Shown here one piece after another: positions 17,828-27,300 of a stretch of 64,000 nt of DNA. Below the pieces are notes generated by a model. The model was not told the DNA's origin, did not search any database, and saw only the letters and a program-made list of their open reading frames with translations. Origin of the DNA: Gellertiella hungarica (GTDB taxonomy: Bacteria > Pseudomonadota > Alphaproteobacteria > Rhizobiales > Rhizobiaceae). Numbering within the stretch: the first letter of the stretch is position 1; each line of letters opens with the position of its first letter. The position numbers were made by a program, and so were the translations under genes. The DNA lies in the NCBI RefSeq assembly GCF_014197145.1, contig NZ_JACIEZ010000001.1, forward strand, positions 682,001 through 746,000. Direction: 5' to 3'.

Positions 17828-18472
17828 ATGAGTTACGCCGCCAACCTGTGGCTCTTCTTCGTGCTGCTGTTCGGGATCATTCTGGTGCCCGGCATGGACT
17901 CGCTGTTCGTGCTGGCAAACGGCCTCAACGGCGGACGGAAGGCGGGTCTCGCGGCCGTCGCCGGCATCGTGGCCGGCGGGGTCTTTCATTCCGTCTATGG
18001 TGTCTTCGGCGCCGGGCTGGTGGCGCAGAAGCTACCGGCGCTCTATCTCGTCATGCTGCTGGCGGGCGGCGGCTACATGCTGTGGATCGGCTTTTCGCTC
18101 ATCAGAAGCTCCATCCGCGTGGACCATGTGCCCGATGAACTGATCACCCGCCGCGGCTGGTGGGGCATCTTTCGCCAGGGCATGATCACCTGCCTGCTGA
18201 ATCCGAAGGCCTATCTCTTCACGCTGGCGGTCTTTCCCCAGTACATCAAGCCGGCCTATGGGCCGCTCTGGGCGCAGGCGGTGGTGATGGGCCTGATGGT
18301 GGCGGGAACCCAGCTCGGGGTCTACGGCTCGCTTGCACTGGCCGCCGGCAAGGCAAGGAGCTTCCTGCTGGGAAAGCCGCAGGCCACGGTCTGGACCGGG
18401 CGGATCGCCGGAGCCGTCCTGATCGTGGTCACGCTCTTGACCTTGTGGAATGGCCTGAGCGGCCACTGGTAA
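17828..18472 (+). CDS. LysE/RhtB-family amino acid exporter
   Basis: 214 residues with six predicted membrane segments. The first helix carries the family signature VPGMDSLFVL (usually PGP followed by a conserved polar residue) and the middle shows CLLNPKAYLF. LysE/RhtB proteins export amino acids such as lysine, threonine or homoserine lactones. A GAGGG ribosome site precedes the ATG. Upstream is a 200-bp leader after the sodB terminator with no obvious operator. Confidence 0.88.
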   Translation: MSYAANLWLFFVLLFGIILVPGMDSLFVLANGLNGGRKAGLAAVAGIVAGGVFHSVYGVFGAGLVAQKLPALYLVMLLAGGGYMLWIGFSLIRSSIRVDHVPDELITRRGWWGIFRQGMITCLLNPKAYLFTLAVFPQYIKPAYGPLWAQAVVMGLMVAGTQLGVYGSLALAAGKARSFLLGKPQATVWTGRIAGAVLIVVTLLTLWNGLSGHW

Positions 18473-18478
18473 TCGCCC

Positions 18479-18501
18479 CTCCCGCCCGCCACGGGCGGGA
18501 G
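18479..18501 (+). terminator. Hairpin after the LysE gene
   Basis: Perfect 10-bp GC stem (18479-18488 with 18492-18501) with a CCA loop but no proper T-tract; a weak terminator or RNA-stabilising hairpin. Confidence 0.5.
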
Positions 18502-18560
18502 CGCTTGACTTTCCCGGCCTATCCAATAGCGTTCACCGCCTTTCCAGAAGGACGATTTTC

Positions 18561-19838
18561 ATGACCGAAGCCCGTTATCCCGGAGGAGCCGGCCGGGGCC
18601 GCTCTCCAGCCTTCATCTTCATATTTCTGACCGTGCTGCTCGACATGCTGTCGATCGGGATCATCATTCCGGTCCTGCCAAAGCTGATCCTTCACTTCAC
18701 CGGTGGCGAGTTCAACCGCGCGGCCGAGATGCTGGGGATCTTCATGTCCGTCTGGGCCCTCATGCAGTTCATCGCATCGCCGGTGATCGGCGCGCTCTCC
18801 GACCGGTTCGGTCGCCGGCCGGTCATCCTGGCATCCAATCTCGGTCTCGGTCTCGACTATCTGCTGATGGCGCTTGCGCCCGCGCTGTGGGTGCTGTTCG
18901 TGGGGCGGGTGCTCGCGGGCATCTTTTCCGCCACCGTCTCGGCGGCGCAGGCCTATATCGCCGACATCACGCCGCCGGAAAAGCGGGCTGCGTCCTTCGG
19001 CATGCTGGGTGCTGCCTTCGGCCTCGGTTTCGTGCTGGGGCCGGCGGTCGGCGGTATTCTCGGCCACTACGATCTGCGGCTGCCGTTCTTTGCCGCGGCG
19101 GCCATGAGCCTTGCCAATTTCCTCTACGGTTTCTTCGTGCTGCCGGAATCGCTGAAACCCGAGCTTCGTGCGCCCTTCAGGCCGCGCTCGGTCAATCCCG
19201 CCACCACGCTCGCGCTCCTCAGGCGCACGCCGGAGCTCGGCCGTCTCGGCTTCATCACCTTCATCATCATGCTGGCGCATCAGGTGCTGCCGGCCTGCGC
19301 GGTGCTCTACATGGGGCTGCGGTATGGATGGCAGGAGCGGGAAGTGGGCTTTCTGCTGGCCGGGGTGGGCGTTGCCGGCATGATCGTGCAGGGAGGGCTC
19401 GTGCGACCGGTCGTCAAGGCGATCGGCGAGAAGAAGGCGATGCTGCTGGGCCTGACGGCCGGGGCCATGGGCTTTGCACTCTACGGCTGGGCGCCGACGG
19501 GAGCGGTTTTCATGATGGGCGTACCGGTCATGGCCCTGTGGGGCTTTGCCCAGCCGTCCGTCACCGCGCTGATGACCAAGGAAGTGTCTGCGGAGGAGCA
19601 GGGCCGACTGCAGGGCGCAAGCGCCAGCCTTGGCGGTCTCTCCGGCATGATCGGCCCCTGGGCCTTCGCCTATGCCTTTGCCTATGCGGTCGATCCGGTG
19701 AACGGCCTGAACCTGCCGGGACTTCCCTTCTTCGCGGCATCGGTGCTGATGGTTCTGGGGCTTGCCGCAGGTCTTGGCGTGCGAGCCAGTCTTCGGCCGG
19801 GACCGGAGCTCGCCGGCAGCGCAGAGCGGGTGGAGTAA
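18561..19838 (+). CDS. MFS transporter of the TCR/Tet type
   Basis: 425 residues, twelve predicted membrane helices. Motif A reads GALSDRFGRRPV near residue 77, and the GRVLAGIFSATVSAAQAYIAD segment near 115 is like TetA(A)-type drug/proton antiporters (motif C area GAAFGLGFVLGPAVGG near 150). No TetR-type repressor is divergent from it, so it is not a classical regulated tetracycline module; many chromosomal relatives have other substrates. I would call it a drug-type efflux protein of unknown specificity. Confidence 0.88.
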   Translation: MTEARYPGGAGRGRSPAFIFIFLTVLLDMLSIGIIIPVLPKLILHFTGGEFNRAAEMLGIFMSVWALMQFIASPVIGALSDRFGRRPVILASNLGLGLDYLLMALAPALWVLFVGRVLAGIFSATVSAAQAYIADITPPEKRAASFGMLGAAFGLGFVLGPAVGGILGHYDLRLPFFAAAAMSLANFLYGFFVLPESLKPELRAPFRPRSVNPATTLALLRRTPELGRLGFITFIIMLAHQVLPACAVLYMGLRYGWQEREVGFLLAGVGVAGMIVQGGLVRPVVKAIGEKKAMLLGLTAGAMGFALYGWAPTGAVFMMGVPVMALWGFAQPSVTALMTKEVSAEEQGRLQGASASLGGLSGMIGPWAFAYAFAYAVDPVNGLNLPGLPFFAASVLMVLGLAAGLGVRASLRPGPELAGSAERVE

Positions 19839-19976
19839 CCCTTTTCCAGCAGCCCGTGCTGCCCGCCATCACAGGCTTGTGACTTCAACGCATCGTTGTT
19901 CCTTGCCATCATGGCGCGGCATAACAACTCGGGGGCGTCAGCAGCAGTAGCGCGAACCGATAGAGGAGAGGAACTC

Positions 19977-20420
19977 ATGAAGCTGAAAACCCTGATGGCT
20001 GCCGCCATTGCCGTGAACTTCGCGGGCGTTTCGCTTGCGACCGCCGCCGAACCGCAGGAAATGCGCAAGGAGATGATGGAGAAGATCGGCAAGGCCATGG
20101 GGGGCCTGGTCGGGATCGTCAAGGGCAAGACCGCCTATGACGCCGAGGTCGTGAAAGCCTCCCTCACCACCATCTCGGAGAACATCAAGGCGTTCCCCGA
20201 CCAGTTCCCGAAGGGCTCCGAGACCGGACACAAGACCGAAGCCTCGCCAAAGATCTGGGAGAACTTCGATGACTTCAAGTCGAAGGCAGCCAAGCTGCAT
20301 GACGATGCCGAAGCCCTGCTTGCAGCGCTTCCCGCCGATCAGGCTGCCGTCGGCGCTGCGGTAAAGACGCTCGGAGCCGATTGCGGCGCCTGTCACGAGA
20401 CCTATCGCCTGAAGGACTGA
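19977..20420 (+). CDS. Cytochrome c' (c-prime)
   Basis: 147 residues. A signal peptide MKLKTLMAAAIAV...ATAA is followed by a four-helix bundle, with the single haem-binding motif CGACH near the C-terminus (residues ~137-141), the diagnostic arrangement of periplasmic cytochrome c'. These high-spin haem proteins bind NO and protect denitrifying or microaerobic bacteria. The start is set by GAGGAGAGG before ATG 19977. A dihaem cytochrome c gene follows 76 bp downstream, so electron transfer between the two is plausible. Confidence 0.9.
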   Translation: MKLKTLMAAAIAVNFAGVSLATAAEPQEMRKEMMEKIGKAMGGLVGIVKGKTAYDAEVVKASLTTISENIKAFPDQFPKGSETGHKTEASPKIWENFDDFKSKAAKLHDDAEALLAALPADQAAVGAAVKTLGADCGACHETYRLKD

Positions 20421-20496
20421 CCGGTTCTTCGGCCTGAATTTACGTGGCGCGCCGGCTTCCCTGCGAACCGGCGCGTTTTCATGACGGGAGGGTTTC

Positions 20497-21411
20497 ATGG
20501 CATCGAAGCTTGCGAAACTGGCGGGAGCCGCCGTGCTGGCCGTTGCGGCCGGCGCGGGGGTGTTCTGGTTCATCACCGCACCGAAACCCCTTCCGGAGCA
20601 GGTTTTCGCCGATCTCGGTCCGCCGGATCTCGCCCATGGGGAGCGGCTTTTCTGGACCGGAGGCTGCATCAGTTGCCATGCGCCGAAGGGAGCGTCGGAC
20701 CGCAACGATCTCACGCTTTCCGGCGGAGAGCCCCTGCAGACACCCTTCGGCACCTTCCATCCGCCGAACATTTCCCCCGATCCGAAGGCCGGTATCGGCG
20801 GCTGGTCGCTCGCGGTCTTCGGCAACGCGATGCTGCGGGGGATCGATGACGAGGGTCGCCATCTCTATCCCTCTTTCCCCTACGGGTCCTACGCACGGAT
20901 GAGTGCGAAGGATGTGAACGACCTCTTCGGCTATCTCAAGACCCTGCCGCCGAGCAATGCGGTGGCGCCCGATCATGAACTTGCGTTCCCCTTCAACCTT
21001 CGGGTTCTGCTGGGAGGGTGGAAGTTCCTCTATCTCAACGACCGGCCCCGGGTGGCGCTCGCCGAAGCGGATGAAAAGGTCAAGCGCGGGCAGTATCTGG
21101 TGGAAGGCCCGGGTCATTGTGGCGAATGCCACACGCCCAGGGACAGCCTCGGCGGCTTCTCCTCCGGCCGCTGGCTGGCCGGCGGCCCCAACCCGGAAGG
21201 CAAGGGCAGGATCCCGAACATCACGCCCGGTGGAGAAACCGGCTCCTGGAGTGCCGAGGACATTGCCGCATATCTGGAAACGGGGATGACACCCGACTTC
21301 GATTCCGTCGGCGGCACCATGGTCGAGGTCCAGAAGAACATGGCCCGCCTGCCGGCGGAGGACCGCGAGGCGATCGCAGCCTATCTGAAGGCTGTGCCCG
21401 CAGTCCGCTAG
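20497..21411 (+). CDS. Membrane-anchored dihaem cytochrome c
   Basis: 304 residues. An uncleaved N-terminal helix (residues ~8-27) is followed by two class I cytochrome c domains with CISCH (near residue 57) and CGECH (near residue 208). This is the layout of small dihaem cytochromes that accept electrons from periplasmic dehydrogenases or feed oxidases. It is probably co-transcribed with the cytochrome c' gene upstream. It ends 8 bp from the convergent PfpI gene. Partner enzyme not identified in the window. Confidence 0.88.
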   Translation: MASKLAKLAGAAVLAVAAGAGVFWFITAPKPLPEQVFADLGPPDLAHGERLFWTGGCISCHAPKGASDRNDLTLSGGEPLQTPFGTFHPPNISPDPKAGIGGWSLAVFGNAMLRGIDDEGRHLYPSFPYGSYARMSAKDVNDLFGYLKTLPPSNAVAPDHELAFPFNLRVLLGGWKFLYLNDRPRVALAEADEKVKRGQYLVEGPGHCGECHTPRDSLGGFSSGRWLAGGPNPEGKGRIPNITPGGETGSWSAEDIAAYLETGMTPDFDSVGGTMVEVQKNMARLPAEDREAIAAYLKAVPAVR

Positions 21412-21419
21412 CGCCGGCG

Positions 21420-21995
21420 TCAGCGGGTCAGCGCCTCCATTTCCCGGGCAAAGAGGCTGAGGAACCCGTCGAGTTCCGGGCTGGCGGCACCAAGGCCGGC
21501 GAGGATTTCGCGGGCGAAGGTGAGGGGCGCCGTGCCGGGAGCGGTGACGATGCCACCGTCACGGCAGGCCATCGGCTGATCGCGATAGAGATGCGCGCCG
21601 CGATAGCCCGTCGGGGCCAGCGTCTCCCGGCTGTTCGACGTGTGGTTCACCGCGTCCAGCAATCCCGCCCGGGCCAGTGCCACGGTGGCTCCACAGATCG
21701 CTGCGATCAGGGTGCCCGCTCCATGATGCCGGTTGAGGAGGTCGCCGAGGGCGGGTGCCTGGGGACTTTCCCATGCGGTGCCGCCGCAAAGCACGAGCGC
21801 ATTCGCGTCCCCCGGCACGAGGTCCCCGATGTCCAGGTCGGGCGTGATGTGCAACCCGCCCATGGAGCGGACGGGATGTCCGCCCGGCGTCGCGACTCGT
21901 ACCTCGAAGCCGAGATGCGCCCGTGCGGCCGCAAAGAGCAGCGCGGTTTCCCAGTCCGCATGGTTTTCCGTAAGCAGCAGGGTGAGGGATGCCAT
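21420..21995 (-). CDS. DJ-1/PfpI-family protein
   Basis: 191 residues. The nucleophile elbow AICGATVALA holds the conserved Cys (near residue 101), and the early acidic residue expected in this fold is present near residue 15 (NHADWETA). Members include glyoxalase III, protein deglycase-like and amidase-like enzymes. The sequence does not discriminate among these. GAAGGAGACAGG precedes the ATG. Confidence 0.82.
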   Translation of the reverse strand: MASLTLLLTENHADWETALLFAAARAHLGFEVRVATPGGHPVRSMGGLHITPDLDIGDLVPGDANALVLCGGTAWESPQAPALGDLLNRHHGAGTLIAAICGATVALARAGLLDAVNHTSNSRETLAPTGYRGAHLYRDQPMACRDGGIVTAPGTAPLTFAREILAGLGAASPELDGFLSLFAREMEALTR

Positions 21996-22033
21996 GTGCC
22001 TGTCTCCTTCCTGATAGAGGGCGTGGCGGAACG

Positions 22034-22519
22034 TCAGCCGGCGAGGGCCTGATTGTATCGCATGCCTGTAACGGGGCGCGGCTTGAAGGACAGGGTTTCG
22101 TAGAAGCGGTGCGCGCGGAAATTGCCGGTTGCAGCGCCGACGGTCATGTAGCTGCAGCCGAGCCGGCGTGCCTCCTCCCGGGCGATGGAGACGAGGCTTT
22201 GACCGATACCCTGGCTTCTGAAGGTTGGCCGAACGTAAAGCTGGTGGATTTCCATGCCCCGCGCCCCCTCATTGGCGCGGTAGACGGGGGTGAGGATGGC
22301 GTAACCCATGGCATGGCCTGCGCTTTCGGCAATGAGGGCGCGGATCCAGGGTGTGGGGCCGAAGAGATCCCGCTCCAGTGCGCCTTCGGAGAGGCAGGCG
22401 GAATCGCCGTGATGGGCGGCGAGTTCCGTCACCATGGCTGCGAGCACGGGCAGGTCTTCACGCTTCGCATTGCGGATCCGGACCACGGGCGGCCGGCTAT
22501 CGAGGATCATGTCGTTCAT
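22034..22519 (-). CDS. GNAT-family N-acetyltransferase
   Basis: 161 residues with the acetyl-CoA pyrophosphate-binding loop RSQGIGQSL near residue 105, preceded by the LYVRPTF strand, as in GNAT enzymes. The substrate is not identifiable. What is notable is its leader: 44 nt upstream of the ATG lies an intrinsic terminator, and before it a 16-codon open frame and a promoter-like element, an arrangement reminiscent of attenuation (separate entries). Confidence 0.85.
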   Translation of the reverse strand: MNDMILDSRPPVVRIRNAKREDLPVLAAMVTELAAHHGDSACLSEGALERDLFGPTPWIRALIAESAGHAMGYAILTPVYRANEGARGMEIHQLYVRPTFRSQGIGQSLVSIAREEARRLGCSYMTVGAATGNFRAHRFYETLSFKPRPVTGMRYNQALAG

Positions 22520-22562
22520 GGTTCCGTCTCTTTCGGTTGGGCCTCGGGCGGACGGTTACCCG

Positions 22563-22592
22563 GAAAAAGAAAAACCGCCCTGGAGGCGGCTT
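22563..22592 (-). terminator. Intrinsic terminator upstream of the GNAT gene (candidate attenuator)
   Basis: Read on the minus strand, CCGCC and GGCGG (22586-22590 and 22576-22580 area) form the core of an 8-bp stem including one G-U pair, followed by a run of T broken by single C residues. It sits between the leader ORF stop and the GNAT ATG. Its 5' arm (GCCGCCTCC) can also pair with GGAGCGGC just after the leader stop, an alternative that would exclude the terminator. Confidence 0.75.
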
Positions 22593-22617
22593 CTTGTCAT
22601 GGGATGACGGGCCGCTC

Positions 22618-22668
22618 CTATCGGAACAGCCAAAAATACTTCTGTGCGTGGGTCAGCTTCGTCATCAT
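22618..22668 (-). CDS. Candidate 16-residue leader peptide
   Basis: Starting at ATG 22668 (or ATG 22665) the frame encodes MMTKLTHAQKYFWLFR and stops at TAG. The run Tyr-Phe-Trp-Leu-Phe just before the stop is the kind of aromatic cluster seen in attenuator leader peptides. If the promoter at 22675-22703 is real the message would begin at or next to the first ATG, i.e. leaderless. Coding is not proven; it could equally be part of a ~100-nt small RNA. Confidence 0.4.
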   Translation of the reverse strand: MMTKLTHAQKYFWLFR

Positions 22669-22674
22669 GTCCGC

Positions 22675-22703
22675 AGCATGCGTGGAAGCATCGCCCCTGT
22701 CAA
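22675..22703 (-). promoter_or_regulatory. Promoter-like element for the GNAT leader
   Basis: On the minus strand TTGACA (22703-22698) is followed after exactly 17 nt by CATGCT (22680-22675). The -35 box is perfect, the -10 box weak. The predicted start falls near 22668. Confidence 0.5.
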
Positions 22704-22797
22704 GGGGGAGGCGACTGCGGATCGCGCCTCCCGTTCATGCTGGAGACAGGTTGCATGGCCTATTGTCCGTTCTGCCATCAGTTGACCGGATTACGCC

Positions 22798-23214
22798 ATG
22801 CGCCTTCCTTCCTGCCTGTCCCGCCTGTTCCTCGTCGCGGCTGCCGCCGGGGCAACGTTTCCACCTCCGGCGCAGGCGGCGGAGGCCTGCCCCATCGTTT
22901 CATCGCGCAACTGGCATGCCTGGATCGACCGTTTCCCCGGCAAGGGAGTCAACCGGATCGTGGTAACCGGACGGATCGCCTTGCCTACTGCCGGCTATGG
23001 CTGGCGGCTCGTGAAGGCGGGCGGTCTGCGCGGGCGGCCACCCCTGCAGGAGTTTCGGCTCGAACTCGTGCCCCCTTCGGGCATGGCGGCCGAGGTGATC
23101 ACAGAGGTGGACGTTCGGGGCGAGGCGAAAACTCCCTTCTCCAACCTGCGGGTCATGGTGTCCTGCGGCGGCAAGCGGATTGCCTTCTTCGACCAGGTGG
23201 TCGTGACGGATTGA
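22798..23214 (+). CDS. Small secreted protein of unknown function
   Basis: 138 residues. A signal peptide (MRLPSCLSRLFLVAAAAG... cleaved near PPAQAAEA) precedes a ~110-residue domain that looks all-beta, with a cysteine at CPIVSSRNWHAWID and another at VMVSCGGKR, likely disulfide-bonded. The pattern (NWHAWID, VTGRIALPTAGY) is shared by small exported proteins I have seen in alphaproteobacteria, but no function is known to me. The ribosome site is weak. Confidence 0.65.
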   Translation: MRLPSCLSRLFLVAAAAGATFPPPAQAAEACPIVSSRNWHAWIDRFPGKGVNRIVVTGRIALPTAGYGWRLVKAGGLRGRPPLQEFRLELVPPSGMAAEVITEVDVRGEAKTPFSNLRVMVSCGGKRIAFFDQVVVTD

Positions 23215-23228
23215 AGCCGCGCGGCGGG

Positions 23229-23642
23229 TCAGTGACCGTGATCGCAGGCGCTGTGGTCCGACAGCGATTCGATCACACGGCACTGGCCGATCGTGTGGGC
23301 CTGCGGCTGGTCGAGCATGCGCGCCAGTTCCTCTTCCAGTTTCCTCAGGCGAGCGATTTTCAGGCGAATCTGCCGGAGGTGATCCCGGGCGATGTCATCG
23401 GCATCGGTGCAAGGCCGTTCCGGATGCGCCGACAGGCGCAGGAGATCGCGAATCGCATCAATCGAAAAGCCGAGGTCACGGGAATGCCGTATGAAGGCCA
23501 GCCGGTCGAGATCGGCCCGGCCATAGCGACGCTGGTTCGAGCCGGACCGGTCCGGCTCCGGCATCAGCCCAAGCTGCTCGTAGTAGCGGATTGTGGGTAT
23601 CTTCACGCCCGCGCGGCGGGACAGTTCTCCAATGGCCATCAT
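23229..23642 (-). CDS. MerR-family metal-type regulator
   Basis: 137 residues. The N-terminal MerR winged helix reads IGELSRRAGVKIPTIRYYEQ, then YGRADLDRLAFIRHSRDLGF. Cysteines sit in ERPCTDADD (near residue 79), IGQC (near 117) and SACDHGH (near 131), the spacing of CadR/PbrR/ZntR-like sensors of divalent metals, with a His-rich end. The tandem ATG (23642/23639) follows TGGAG. No metal efflux gene is adjacent, so the target operon lies elsewhere. Confidence 0.82.
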   Translation of the reverse strand: MMAIGELSRRAGVKIPTIRYYEQLGLMPEPDRSGSNQRRYGRADLDRLAFIRHSRDLGFSIDAIRDLLRLSAHPERPCTDADDIARDHLRQIRLKIARLRKLEEELARMLDQPQAHTIGQCRVIESLSDHSACDHGH

Positions 23643-23715
23643 CAGCGTTACTCCAGATGCGCTCCCCATGACTAAGGAGGGCCGGAGCAGGCGGCAAGCC
23701 GCAATAAAGGGGGGC

Positions 23716-24027
23716 TTAGCCCTGATCCCCCGTAAACTCCAGATAGAGCTGGCGAACCTTGTCCGCACTCTCCTCGTCGGTCGCGCCCGGCATGGGAGCC
23801 GGGCCGGGAGCTGCCACGCGGCTGCCGACGTCGCCGGTTTCAAGGGCCCAGAGGGCATTTGACAGGGAGTTGGAGAGCACGGTGCTGCTTTCCACCAGCG
23901 GAGAGAAGCCGGGGGTGCGCGTCTGCTGCGGCTGGGCCTGCGGGGCAGGCTCGTCCGTGTCCATGTCGGGGCGGCGGAAGCGCCCCTGATCGTAGTAATA
24001 GCCCTGAAGACCACTGTCGATACGCAT
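23716..24027 (-). CDS. Small hypothetical protein, Pro/Gln-rich
   Basis: 103 residues beginning MRIDSGLQGYYYDQGRF, with a Pro/Gln-rich region (residues ~27-42) and a helical end DKVRQLYLEF. No signal peptide or membrane segment. I do not recognise a characterised family. It is transcribed divergently from the giant RTX gene across a 284-bp intergenic region, so the two could share regulatory DNA. Confidence 0.6.
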   Translation of the reverse strand: MRIDSGLQGYYYDQGRFRRPDMDTDEPAPQAQPQQTRTPGFSPLVESSTVLSNSLSNALWALETGDVGSRVAAPGPAPMPGATDEESADKVRQLYLEFTGDQG

Positions 24028-24311
24028 TTCAGCTCTCGCTTGCTGATCCTGTTAACCATTTGTTAACGAATTTGGCTTGCGCGAAGCTTGCGGCCGCGCC
24101 GCGGACCTACTTGACAGACGGGGCGATATGGAGGGCTGTTCGCGCCGTTCCCAGACGGCAGCGTCGCTGCGTCCTCCTGTTGCCACGATGTTCCTCCGGC
24201 GAGGCGCTGCGACATCGTTAATGAACGTATAATCGTTATATTCGAACAGTTTAAATTAGCGGTAACGAATCTTTGAAACACTGATTTCGTATTCTTGCGA
24301 GATCATGCTTC
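24028..24311. promoter_or_regulatory. Divergent intergenic region upstream of the giant RTX gene
   Basis: 284 bp, AT-rich near its right end. It holds TATAAT at 24228-24233 and the small inverted motif ATAATCGTTAT around it, plus a TTGACA at 24111-24116 without a good partner -10. These are candidate promoter elements only. No strong ribosome site precedes the RTX ATG at 24312. Confidence 0.35.
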
Positions 24312-27300
24312 ATGCCGGCAACCATCTACCAGAACAGCGATCCGAACAATCCGCGGGTTAACCAGCCCTCGATGACGGCGGTTGCTGAGACGGTTACCGG
24401 TTCGGCGGCGGACGATATTGTCGATGTGCAGCCGGACGGCCTCAGTGCCAACGATACCATCGACCTGCTGGGCGGCACCAGTGACACGCTGCGGCTGATC
24501 GCTGCCGGCACCATGAACCTTACCCTGCCGACCAGCATCGCAGGGGTGGAAAATCTCCTCGGCAGCGGTGGCGACGACATCTTCATCCTGTCCCAGATCC
24601 AGCTCAACCGCTTCATCCGGCTGGACGGTGCGGCGGGCTACGACATCCTCCAGTTCAGCACTGCCGGTACCTATAACCTCGGCGCGCTCGGGCTCCAGGT
24701 CCTGAACATCGAGGAGTTCAGGGGCTCTGCGGGCGTCGACAGCATCACCGGCACCAATGCCGCCGACCGCATCAACGGCGATGCCGGCAACGACACGCTG
24801 ACGGGCGGCGCCGGCAACGACTTCCTCGACGGCGGCGCGAACAACGACACGATGTTCGGCGGCGTCGGCAACGACATCTATGTCGTCGACACGACGAGCG
24901 ACATCGCCAACGAAACCGGCGACACCACCGGCGACGACGAAGTCCAGTCCTGGATTACCTTCAGCCTGGCCAATGCCTTGAGGGCCATCGGGGATATCGA
25001 GAGGCTGACGCTTCTCGGCACGGGCAATATCAACGGCACCGGCAATGCGTTTGCCAACGTGATCACCGGCAACGTCGGCAACAACACGCTCGATGGCGGC
25101 GCGGGAGCCGACCGCATGATCGGCGGTCTTGGCGACGACACCTATGTGATCGATAACGCCGGCGATGTGATCGTGGAAAACGCAGGCGAAGGTACAGACA
25201 CCATCCGCGTCGCGATGACCTTTTCCCTTGCGAACTTCGCCAATGTCGAAAAGCTGGTTCTGACCGGTACCGGTGCCTTCGATCTTGTCGGCAACGATCT
25301 GGACAATACCCTTATCGGCAACAGCGCCAACAACCGCCTGGAGGGGGGGCTTGGCAACGACACGCTGACCGGCGGCGCCGGCAACGACACCATGATCGGC
25401 GGTGCCGGGGACGACGTCTATGACGTGACCGAAGCCGGCGACACGATTCAGGAAGACGCAAACGCCGGAACGGACATCGTTCGTCCCACCTTCGACTACA
25501 CGCTCGGCGCCAATCTCGACAGCCTCTATCTCCAGGGTACCGGCAACATCAACGGCACCGGGAACGAGCTCGGAAACGGCATTTCCGGGACCGCGGGCAG
25601 CAACATCCTGACGGGCCTCGGCGGCTCGGATACGCTGAATGGCCGTGGCGGCGCCGATATCATGATCGGGGGCGTCGGCAATGACATGTACATGGTCGAT
25701 GACGCGGGCGATCAGACGAACGAGGTCGCCGGCGAAGGCTACGATTATGTCAGAAGCTCGATCAGCTGGACGCTGGCGCGCGGCAACAACATCGAAAGCA
25801 TCGGGCTTCTGGATGTCGCGGTCGGCAACAACGACATCGACGCGACCGGCAACGAACTTGACAACGCCGTCAGCGGCAACAGCGGGCGCAACACGCTCAG
25901 CGGCCTCGAGGGAAACGACACGATCGACGGCGGGCTGGGAGACGACATCCTGCTCGGCGGAGATGGCGACGACATCCTGCGCGGCGGAGATGGCAACGAT
26001 CGGCTGGACGGCGGGAACGGGATCGATACCGCCGATGGCGGACTGGGCGACGACACCTATGTCGTGACCGACAATGCCGACACCATCTCCGATACCGGAG
26101 CGACCGGCACGGACACGGTCGAGGCCTATCTCAGCTTCACGCTTCTGAACAACCCGCAGATATCCGGCGTCGAGAACATCACGTTGGGCGGGAATGCCCA
26201 TATCGACGCCACCGGTGATGCGAATGCCAACGTGCTTACGGGCAATGTGGGCAACAACGCTCTGGACGGCGGTGCCGGCGCAGACCGGCTTGTCGGCGGT
26301 GCCGGCAATGACGTCTACACCGTCGACAACGCGGGAGATGTCGTGGTCGAAAACCCCGGCGAGGGCGACGACGAGGTGCGGTCGAGCATAACCTGGGTGC
26401 TTGCGGCCGAGATCGAGCGCCTGACCCTGATTGCCCCCACCGGCAACCTTAACGGCACCGGCAACGCCCTGGACAACACCCTAACCGGCAATGGCGGCAA
26501 CAATCGCCTGGATGGCGGAGCGGGCAACGACCGGCTCGTCGGCGGGGCCGGCAACGACACCTACGTGGTGGACAGTCTCCTTGACGTCATCGTCGAGAAC
26601 CCGGGACAGGGGACGGATACGGTCGAAACGGCACTCGGCTATTCGATCGCCCTGCTGGCAGATGTCGAAAACCTGACGCTGACCGGTGCCGGTAACGTCG
26701 ACGCAACCGGCAACAGCGCCGTCAACCTCCTGATCGGCAACAGTGGCAACAACCGGCTGGATGGCGGCGCCGGTGCCGACACCATGCGCGGCATGCAGGG
26801 CAACGACGTCTATGTGGTCGACAACGCGCTCGATGTCGCGGACGAAACGGGAGGCGGCGGCACGGACGAAGTCGTCGCCTCCGTCTCGTACACGCTCGGT
26901 CAGAACCTCGAAAACCTGACGCTCGCCGGCGCCCAGGCCATCACGGGCACCGGCAACACGCTGGACAACATCATCGCCGGCAACAGTGCCAACAACACGC
27001 TGACCGGCCTCGGCGGCAATGACCGGCTGATCGGAAACGGGGGCACGGATACCCTTGCTGGCGGCATCGGCGACGACACCTACGTCATAGATGCCAACGA
27101 CATCCTGCAGGAAGGCATCGGCGAAGGCACGGATACCGTCGAGGCCAACTTCTCGTATACGCTTCTCGCGAACTTCGAAAACCTGACGCTGACCGGCGTC
27201 GACAACATCGACGGCACGGGCAACAGTGCTGGCAACACCATCACCGGCAACGACGGAAACAACCGGCTGGATGGCGGGGCGGGCGCGGATACCCTTCGCG

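Noticed and set aside
18561..19838. MFS gene as an acquired tetracycline-resistance determinant
   Set aside because: No TetR repressor, mobile element or compositional shift; chromosomal TCR/Tet-type exporters are common and need not confer resistance.
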